The position numbers and the translations under genes were made by a program. A DNA stretch of 64,000 bases from Neopestalotiopsis rosae (lineage: Eukaryota; Ascomycota; Sordariomycetes; Amphisphaeriales; Sporocadaceae). The stretch covers positions 3,100,001 through 3,164,000 of the forward strand of contig JALGAS010000007.1 in the NCBI GenBank assembly GCA_023078685.1. The letters run 5' to 3'. This document shows, one piece after another, positions 56,670 to 64,000 of the stretch. Numbering within the stretch: position 1 is the first letter of the stretch; each line of letters opens with the position of its first letter. The notes under the pieces are model-generated. The model saw only the letters and a program-made list of their open reading frames with translations. It made no database searches and was not told where the DNA came from.

Positions 56670-57479
56670 ACAGGGTTTTTACAGTGATAGCTATCTACGT
56701 AGCCAACCAACACGTCTACATGTTGGGTACCTTCAATTGAGAAAAGTCTATGTGGGCTTTGTAATGTCTCTCATCTTTTGACGCAGGGTTTGTCATTGCA
56801 CGTAGCTGGAAAACTCTGTAACACGATTGAGATGACTCTTGGCAGAGTACTTGGGATCGATCTAGGCATGCTTTTTGACTCTAGCGACCATTGTGAAGAA
56901 GATCGGTAAAGCTTCGAAAGTGCCAATAAACACATAATCTGATTCATATCCATCCGTCTCGATCTTGACCTACCGTTTGTGGGCAATATCTGGGTCTGTT
57001 TTTCACAAGCCCTGCAAGAGAGGATTGTTCAACTGCAGACACGTTGGCCGAGGACGTTCTCGCATGTTATGATCGCAAGGAAGTCATTTAACGGAGTCGT
57101 GGCATTTCTTGCCAGGCCTGACTTGAGGAGCGCGGATGGATAAGTTGGTGTAGAAGTAAAGAATGAATCAAACAATTCCAAAAAAGCTGGAAAAAAATAT
57201 GGCTGTGAGGTATGGGTCCAACTTAGCTAATCATTCTAGACCTAGCCTCTTCCGACTTAGCTCCTTTGAGCTCCCGCCCCACCGTCCGCGCCAACCCCTG
57301 GCAGTTGGTCCCCTTCCAATCGTGCTTAACGAGAATGACATCTGTCAGCCTTGCCGTTGTCGTTCCTGAGCCGCAACATAGTAGTGGCCAAGCTGTCTTC
57401 CACTTTTGCGATTCGCTCTTTTTAAGAATTGTTCTTTGACAACCCAAAAATGATAACATTGGAATAGAAGTCGACAAAA
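56670..57479. other. Intergenic between GET1 and unknown membrane-protein gene
   Basis: 810 bp without supported gene; contains the GET1 terminator and the next promoter. Confidence 0.4.
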
Positions 57480-58611
57480 ATGGCGGTTTCTTGGGGCACG
57501 TAAGTACTCTGATGATCTCAAAGTAATGAAGCTATACTGACAAAGCCACAGTATCAAGTCCCTCCTCTTGTTCTTTGGACCCATCCTACTCCCCAAGGCC
57601 ATAGGATACTATCGTGCCTTCCGAGCTGGCCCAGCAGCTCAGGGCCTTAGCATCAAGCCGATCCCACCCAAGGTTCAGCGCGCGCTCTTCCTGCTCGGCA
57701 TCGCCACGGTCATCAGTCTCGTGCTCACCCTACCCCCGTTCGCTCCCGAGAACCTCTTTGTCCGTACCCAATCACGACTCCAGATCCCCACCGATGTGCT
57801 CTTTACACGACTCACGGCGCTTCGCCCTGGCAATGCCCTGACCGACACGGACGGTGCCCTCCGCGCCAAATTCGTCAATCTCGAAAGCCGCCTGCTGTAC
57901 CTCCAGTACGGCCCCAGCGTCCTCGCCGACTGCCCCTTTTGCAACGCCGAGGACCCGCGCTCCTACCTCTACTACGCCGTGCCAGGCCTGCTGGGACCGC
58001 ACCTGCTGAACCTCTTTGTGCTCTCGGTCGCGACCTCGGGCATGCTGACGGGCTCGGATGGTACAAAGTGGCGCACGACGGCCGTGCTGGCCAGCGCCGC
58101 CGCCGCCGCCCTCGACGTCTACCTCGTCAGCAGCTACAACCACCAGCCCAACGCGCGGGCCACGCGCCTGGGCGACATGGACATGTTCTACTGGACCATG
58201 CGGCTGTTCCGCCTCACGGGCCTGGCGCTGCTTGACGCCGGCTTCGCCGCGCTGCTGTACCTCTCGTCGACGAACCGCGCCTTTGCGGCCCCGCCGGCCC
58301 CCGCCGAGCGCGTCGAGGCCACGACCCGGCTGCTGCTCGCGGCCCGCAGCCGTCTCAACGCTCTGGGTATTGTCAAGAACACGTCCATTCGCGACGAGGA
58401 GCTGCGCGCCCGCATGCTCGGGTACTGGCAGCACGAGGGCCGGCTCATGCGCGAGGTCATGGAGGAACGAGAGGTCGTCGAGGGCGTCAATGATGCGCTC
58501 AGCAACAGGATCAACATGGCTGGCATTACCCAGGACGCCGAGGCTTATGCTACCAATATCCTTCCTCTTCGTCAACGTGATCAGGCTCTGGAGCCAGCAT
58601 CCGTAGGCTAA
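57480..58611 (+). CDS. Uncharacterised multi-TM fungal membrane protein
   Basis: A 20-nt first exon (57480-57499, MAVSWG) joins exon 57552-58611 to give 359 aa. Hydrophobic segments occur at about residues 8-22 (KSLLLFFGPILLPKA), 48-70 (VQRALFLLGIATVISLVLTL), 150-170 (GPHLLNLFVLSVATSG) and 185-200. A CPFC pair lies in a conserved-looking loop (SVLADCPFCNAEDPRSY). The C-terminal ~120 residues are helical and charged. The style is that of a widely conserved ascomycete protein without an assigned role; no enzymatic motif is seen. CPFC could be a redox or metal site, unproven. Confidence 0.75.
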
Positions 58612-59094
58612 GGAATGAACACATTTTCCCAGCTAAATAGTTATTGTGATATTATATCAATATCTGAATTTAATTCCATCGCGGTTCAATCGTCTCATTA
58701 TAACTTTGGTGGTTTCATTGGTGACATAAGTGTTATGACCTTTCTGAGTACGATTAATCTAGAGTTAATCATCACACGATACACATGAATAAAGGATATC
58801 TTGAAGGAGCTATTGGCCAAGCACTAAATCACAACTTGACAGATTGAAGCCCGGAAACGTTGACCTTGACATCAGCCACATGCCTCTAGTCATAAATTCA
58901 TGATGAGACAATGGTTTTTCTATTTGGTCATTTGAATGCGCCGGGATTTTTCCCTTTTGCCGAAAACAGCAGGCTCACTGGGCCCGCCAAATGCCCCTTC
59001 ATGCATCCTCAATGAATACTGATTACAATGTCTGTTCTTACAGAACATCACTTTGCCATGGTGAAGCGGTGACATATTATGGCTAATCATCATC
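58612..59094. other. Intergenic, convergent 3' ends
   Basis: 483 bp, AT-rich. No gene supported. Confidence 0.4.
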
Positions 59095-60957
59095 CTAGCC
59101 AGTCCTCGTATCTGTCTTGATAATCGGACCTGTCGCGGCACTAGAGCCACTGCCTTTTCTAGACCCATCCTCAGGTTTACCCTCCTCAGCACTACGCTCG
59201 AGGAAACTTGCCCATAGATCTGATAGAGATTCCTTGTTCGCCGACGTTGGGGTTGGCTCGGAAAAGAACTCCGTGTTCAGGGATGGTGTGCTGGGGGTCC
59301 GGTGAAAGGGTGAATGTGGTAGGCGCAGGGTGTTGCTCGAAGCACCCGGTCTCGCCAGGCCGGCTTGTTCCCGCTGCTCGTCTGTCCAGTTCAAAAGTCC
59401 AGCTATCACTTGCAAAATCTGGAATTTCTTGGGGTCAGATCGATCCAGAGCCAAGAATTGCAGGAAATGGTTAGTGACAATTTGCCTAATGAGATGAGTT
59501 AGTTAAAGCATAAAACAATGAGTGAAGAAACGCCATACCTGTCAATACTGTCCTCGGGCTTGGTTTTCTTCAAGTACCGCAAAGCCTTTGTCAGGTGGTC
59601 ATTGAGCACGATGGCCTCATGCCTCAACTTGCCAATCAAGAGGTTCTTCTCCTTGACCTCCTTCTCAAATGGCGCGGTCCGCTCCAACTCTTTTTGTAGC
59701 GAGACCTTGAGCGTTTCTGCCTCTTGAGCTCTGGCATCGGCATCCTTGACTGCCTTCTTCATCGCCTGGAGCTGCTCTTCAGATGTCTCCACCATTTCAC
59801 GAAGCTCTCTCTTGCGTGCGTCCTGAATCTCCTGCAAGGCCCTCTGTAGACTGTCGACAGCTTGAGACTGTGTATCGCGATCCGCGGCTGCGCGTTCGTA
59901 GCTCTCTCGCAGCGAGGTGGCTTGCTCCTCGAGTGCAGCCGTCTTTTCCGCCAACTGTTCGCGTATCGACCGTTCTTCCATGGCTAAAACCTCCCAATCA
60001 CCCATGGCGTCTTTGGCTGCCTCGGCTTCCTCTCGCAAATGCTGTAATTGCCGTTGCAGGTCCTCCTTTTCTTTCAAGGAATTGTGCTGCGACAGATTGT
60101 TGCGACTTCGGAGGCTAGAGAGTTCCCTCGTTGCATCTTGCAGTTCCGTCTTTAGGCCCTCGATTTCCTCTTGGAACTGCTGACTGCCATTTTGCCATTC
60201 TTCGCTCTGCGATTCCAGCTCCTCAATGCGCTTGTTGGCTTCCTCGAGCTCCTCCCGGTCTCGTGCTAACCTGCTGCCGAGAGTTTCTTTGATCTTTTCC
60301 ACTCGACCCATAAGAGTCTGATATTGCTCTTCCGCATGTTCTTTTGCGGCTTCGCTTTCCTCCAAATCTGTCTTGAGCTGGACCGTCTCCTGGCTATGAG
60401 TCTCTTGTATCGTTTCCAGCTGCTTGCGTAACTGCTCGACCTCGACTCTGAGAGCCTCTCGTTCTTGTGACATGGCTTCTAATCGTGCGCTGGGATCCGG
60501 GCCTTGTGTAGCATCTGTGCTGGCCGGGGTAGCTGCTGCTGCTGGTGTGTCCGCAGATTTCTGGTGATCTCCGTTGGTCGCTTGCGGTGACGTGGCATGG
60601 CCATTAGAGGGCGCAGTCTAGAAGCAAAGATCAGCAACAGGACTTGCGCAATTGAATTGGCTTGTGTTGTTATTCTTGGAGGGGAGGAGGGGAGGCATTT
60701 ACCGTTACAGGATCTGCTGGGGCGTCGTCATCTTCTTCTTCGCCTTCCAATTCCCCATTTTGTTGTGTCGCATCTGTCGATTTCGGCCCATCCTGTGCTG
60801 TCTTATCCTTATTTCCGGCGCTCTTCTTCTTCTTATTGTTCTTCTTCTTGGAAGCTGTTTGGGCAGTCTGCTGTCAGCTACTTGTCCGCACGTCCAATTG
60901 CAGGGACCCCCGGGGAAACGTGTTTTACTGACCGGCAGTCGCATCGGTTGGAGACAT
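59095..60957 (-). CDS. RUD3: Golgin RUD3-like protein with GRAB domain
   Basis: Exons 60957-60933, 60854-60703, 60617-59539 and 59485-59095 join in frame to give 548 aa. The N-terminus is Lys-rich then acidic (KKKNNKKKKS, GEEEDDD). Residues ~105-400 form a long coiled coil. The C-terminal GRIP-related Arf-binding (GRAB) domain spans the last intron: KPEDSIDR|QIVTNHFLQFLALDRSDP and ILQVIAGLLNWTDEQREQAG. This is diagnostic for fungal Rud3/GMAP-210, which is recruited to cis-Golgi by Arf1 and tethers vesicles. The final ~80 residues are Ser/Pro-rich. An unspliced exon 3 would end prematurely in GVSSLIVLCFN, so the intron is required. Confidence 0.92.
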
Positions 60958-62015
60958 TCTTTTCAAAGATCTATGATGTCAATGTAGAACCGAGGGACAT
61001 GTAAAATCCGAACGCCGACTCGTGGGAGCAAGTAAGTTGCTTTGATATCTCAGGACAAGAAGGTCGATTGCCAGCGGTTGGTAGTGTTCTTTTAGCGGAA
61101 GTCACACGTAGACTTTAGCGAGTCCGGTTTCCCGTACCTGGCAAGGCACGTTTGGTCTCCAAGTAGGGACCGAATAGGTGGTACGTAGGCTTGGTAGGGT
61201 GGTGGTGAGCGGGCTGGGCTTTGCGCTAGCGGACTTGGATAGCGAGCTTCGTAAGGTCACCTTAGGTAAGGTAATAAGCCAGACATGGGCATACCATTCG
61301 TTGCGAGAGAAGGCAATGTACCTCAGACACGTAAACGATCTGAATTAAGGCAACGACGAAGGCAAACAACGTGGCCGATTACAAAGACTATCATTTTATT
61401 CAATATCGAAATACTAAATACAATGGTCCCATCAATACACACCGCCAACTAATAGATCATTCGAGTTGAAGCTGGAGAAGAAGAAAGCCCCTTATTATTT
61501 GAGTGTACATTCATCGGTCACATGATGGAGTCGGTGGGTTCCCCCCAAGCGCGGACTGGCATGGGAATTTTTTTGGTACATATCGCAAAGTTGCGGCTGG
61601 GGCTTCAAAATTTCTTCCTTTCCTTCTTCATACATATTCACCCTTCGCTGGCAAATTTTTCGAAACTGCCTGCACCGCATAGGTGCAAGTTAATAGATAG
61701 TTTCAAATAACCCGGCTGAAGTAGAGTAATTATTGCCTTTTATAATCCTACTGCTGCTCGGCTCTTGCCCTTATGGGTGCAGAAGGTTCGCTATGTGCAA
61801 ACATCTCATCGTTAGCCTCCCATGCCTTGATGAAATCAATTATCACAAACCACTGTACGCACAGTGGCCACATGTGTCGGGCAATTGTCATTCACTCGCT
61901 GTTCTCTTCAGACTCGTCGAATGTTGCAGAAAAATGGGTGGTATTAAGAATTGTTCATGAAAATCGTCGCTTAATTGACTATGCTGCAAGACCTGTTTCT
62001 TGTAATCAAGCTTGC
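60958..62015. other. Intergenic between RUD3 and NOP15
   Basis: 1.06 kb; RUD3 promoter at the left end and NOP15 terminator at the right. Frames here are short and unconvincing; 61773-62555 (+) is an antisense shadow of NOP15. Confidence 0.4.
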
Positions 62016-63223
62016 TCATGCCTTTGTCTTCTTCGGCTTGGCTGGCTTCTTGGCCTTCTTTCCTCCCTTGGCTCCGTTCTGCTTGGTCGCCTTGACTGGC
62101 TCAACTTCCTCATCCGCGGCAGCCTCGGGCTCAGCAGCTGCTGGGGCTTCCTCAATGGCCTTGGGTGCCTCCTCTTCAGCTGCCTCGATGGCTTCGGCTG
62201 TGGGAGCAACAGCGTCCTTCAGCTGGGGCGCGTCAAAGTCGTAACCGAGCGCGCTGAGCTTCTTGGCCTTCTGTGCGCGCTTGTTGTTCTCTCTGGAAAT
62301 CTTGGTTGCCCATTCGCCCTCGGACAGAGGCTTCTTCAACTTGTTTGCCTCGATCTTATTGCTGGGGATTGCCTTGTATCGCTTGCCAGCACCCTTGAAG
62401 AGGTCGTCGTGGACTTGTGCGTTGGGCACTATCCTACACTTGAGGAGATGACCAAAGAGAAGGTACTGTCATATATTAGCACGGAGAAATTATGCATGCG
62501 CAATCGTTGCGCGAGAGCGGGAAGAAATGGTGACTTACGTTGTTCATCGACTTGACCACATACTCGGCAGTGCTCTCGTCGGCAAACTCTATGAAAGCAA
62601 AATGCTTGCTCTGACCAGTCTTCTTGTTTCTGGACAACCGCAGTCTCGAGATGTCGCCAAACTGGCCAAAGTACTCGTGCATTTGTCTTTCGTAGAAACC
62701 GTGGGGAATGCGTCCAATGTAGACGACTCCCTTGTCCTCCTTGCCGCCCTTGCCAGCCTTTTTCGACTTGGCGCCTGCCTTGGCGACTGGTGCCTTTCCA
62801 ACATCCTGTCCCTCCTTGAAGACGGCGCTCTCATCGACGGCTTCGTCATCCTCGCTGTCAGACACACCAGCCAGGGCCAAAGCCTGATCTTGCTCTTCGT
62901 CGTCGGAAAACGGGTGCTCCTCATCTGCTGTGACGGGCTCGGTGGGCTCTTCAACGGGCTCCTCGACCTTCTTGGCTGCTTTCGATGCCTTGGTAGCCTT
63001 CTTTGCTGGGGTTTCAGCCTTTACGGCCTTTGTCTTCTTGACCACGACGGGGCTGGCATCTTCTGCGGCCTTGCGCTTTGGCGCAGCTGCAGCCTTGGCC
63101 TTGGGTGTGCTTTTTTGGGATGAAGCTGTGAATTAGTTGGTCAGTAACTCATACTGGAAAAATCCGAGACTGCGTGCGATTGAACATACAGGAAGCCCTC
63201 CGTGCGCGAAGTTCGGGAGCCAT
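62016..63223 (-). CDS. NOP15: NOP15-like nucleolar RRM protein (ribosome biogenesis)
   Basis: Exons 63223-63190, 63125-62539 and 62465-62016 join in frame to give 356 aa. The start MAPELRARRAS is on its own short exon. A Lys/Ala- and Glu-rich N-terminus (about 120 residues) precedes one RRM: VVYIGRIPHGFYERQM is RNP2 and SKHFAFIEFADESTAEYV is RNP1, split from the end of the fold (MNN|YLLFGHLLKC) by the last intron. After the RRM, VHDDLFKGAGKRYKAIP is the NIFK/Nop15 hallmark. The C-terminus is again charged and low in complexity. Nop15 is needed for 60S pre-rRNA processing in the nucleolus. Confidence 0.93.
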
Positions 63224-64000
63224 TGTGATGTGGTTGTTTTTGCTTGTAAACCGTCGCAGAATCTACCCACTTCGAGTGTTCCTGATAGCCAGAAACTTTT
63301 TTGGAAAACTGGAAATTCTGCCGGTTGCTTTCCGCGCTTGGGGGAATTGCGGCACACCGCCCAGAACACCGCGCCCCACTGGACCCGTATCGCCCAGGGC
63401 CAGGCAACTTTGAACTGCTGCTGCCCGCAATGCTAACCGCTAGAGTGATGCAGCAGCGCTAGGATTCACAGGCGGCTTTCATACTGCATACATTCTTGTC
63501 TTCATCTCAACCTTCGGTGACTTCCATACCATTCACGACCTCGGCGCATCTTGGAGTTTCTGGGCGAATACAAAGCAACAAATAAACCTGAGACATAGAG
63601 CAACTCCTATCAGAATATTTCGCGATAATTTGGAGACGGAAAAGAGGCTTGATCTCCAATACACCTGGTAAGTGCTCGATCAGCAGGTTGCATCGGTTTC
63701 TTGTTTCAATATCAGTCCCCACTATCCAGTCATTTCCTCGAGTCTCAAGCTTGTACTTCTTTCTCTACATTGAGGATTGCACAGAGCTTCTGCTCGCAAA
63801 ACTCATGAATGTTGGCTGATTTACAACTTTCTTTCTGATGATACTTGAATGGAGATATGGTTGACTTGCTAATTCGACCTCTGCTAATCGTTGCTCAGAT
63901 ACATAGGCACTGCATCATCTAATAGCAGAAGTGTCAAGATCTTGAAATTTGTTTGCTTGCATCAAAAGTAGTGACGGCTTCAAGTCAGCTACAGACGCAA
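63224..64000. other. Right-edge region with one candidate terminal exon
   Basis: On the minus strand, 63764-63507 is open after a possible GTAG acceptor and reads ...GNDWIVGTDIETRNRCNLL..., ending in TGA at 63507. No upstream exon could be joined before the window edge and no family was recognised. It may be the last exon of a gene outside the window, or chance. Confidence 0.25.

Noticed and set aside
58058..58606. 182-aa Ser/Arg-rich ORF overlapping the unknown membrane-protein gene
   Set aside because: Alternative-frame shadow in a GC-rich exon.
61773..62555. 260-aa plus-strand ORF with Leu/Gly-rich sequence
   Set aside because: Antisense to NOP15 last exon and intron; no family features.

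Overview
This is 64 kb of a filamentous ascomycete nuclear genome, most likely a Sordariomycete and probably Hypocreales (an inference from protein style, not a database match). The evidence is short 50-100 nt GT...AG introns with CTAAC-type branch sites, two HET-domain genes, a tetraspanin, a Lap1-type secreted aminopeptidase, a GPI-type aspartic protease, and single-copy fungal housekeeping genes (GET1, RUD3, NOP15, EDC4-like, PTAR1/Ecm9-like). Most genes are spliced. Exon joins given here were read by eye and checked for reading phase.

Left arm, 1-7 kb: the edge of a probable polyketide gene cluster. The minus strand carries the first 142 codons of a non-reducing PKS (an SAT domain running off base 1). 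Facing away from it are an amidohydrolase-type decarboxylase (OrsB/ACMSD-like), a membrane acyltransferase-3 protein and a GT1 glycosyltransferase. Together they suggest a small aromatic polyketide that is decarboxylated, glycosylated and possibly acylated.

7.4-12.1 kb is an accessory island. It holds a polyQ Zn2Cys6 regulator and several decayed relatives of it: a tandem pair of C-terminal fragments and an inverted N-terminal copy without its start codon. Stops and substitutions in CpA context look like repeat-induced point mutation.

13-29.5 kb holds a tetraspanin, a secreted M28 aminopeptidase, a HET-domain gene divergent from an unrecognised conserved-looking gene, and a large EDC4/Ge-1-like decapping scaffold.

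31-42.5 kb is rich in self/non-self recognition genes. In order it has a small two-TM protein, a minimal NACHT/STAND NTPase with a ZZ-like zinc finger split by an Asp-rich repeat, a secreted S41 (CPAF-like) protease, a second HET gene and a PP2C phosphatase.

44-64 kb is mostly core genome: a TDT-family anion/dicarboxylate transporter with an 8-nt microexon, a CPA-type cation/proton antiporter, a GPI-type aspartic protease, a 3.4 kb gene-poor gap, a PTAR1-like gene divergent from GET1, an unnamed multi-TM fungal protein, RUD3 and NOP15. No rRNA, tRNA or CRISPR was found by eye.
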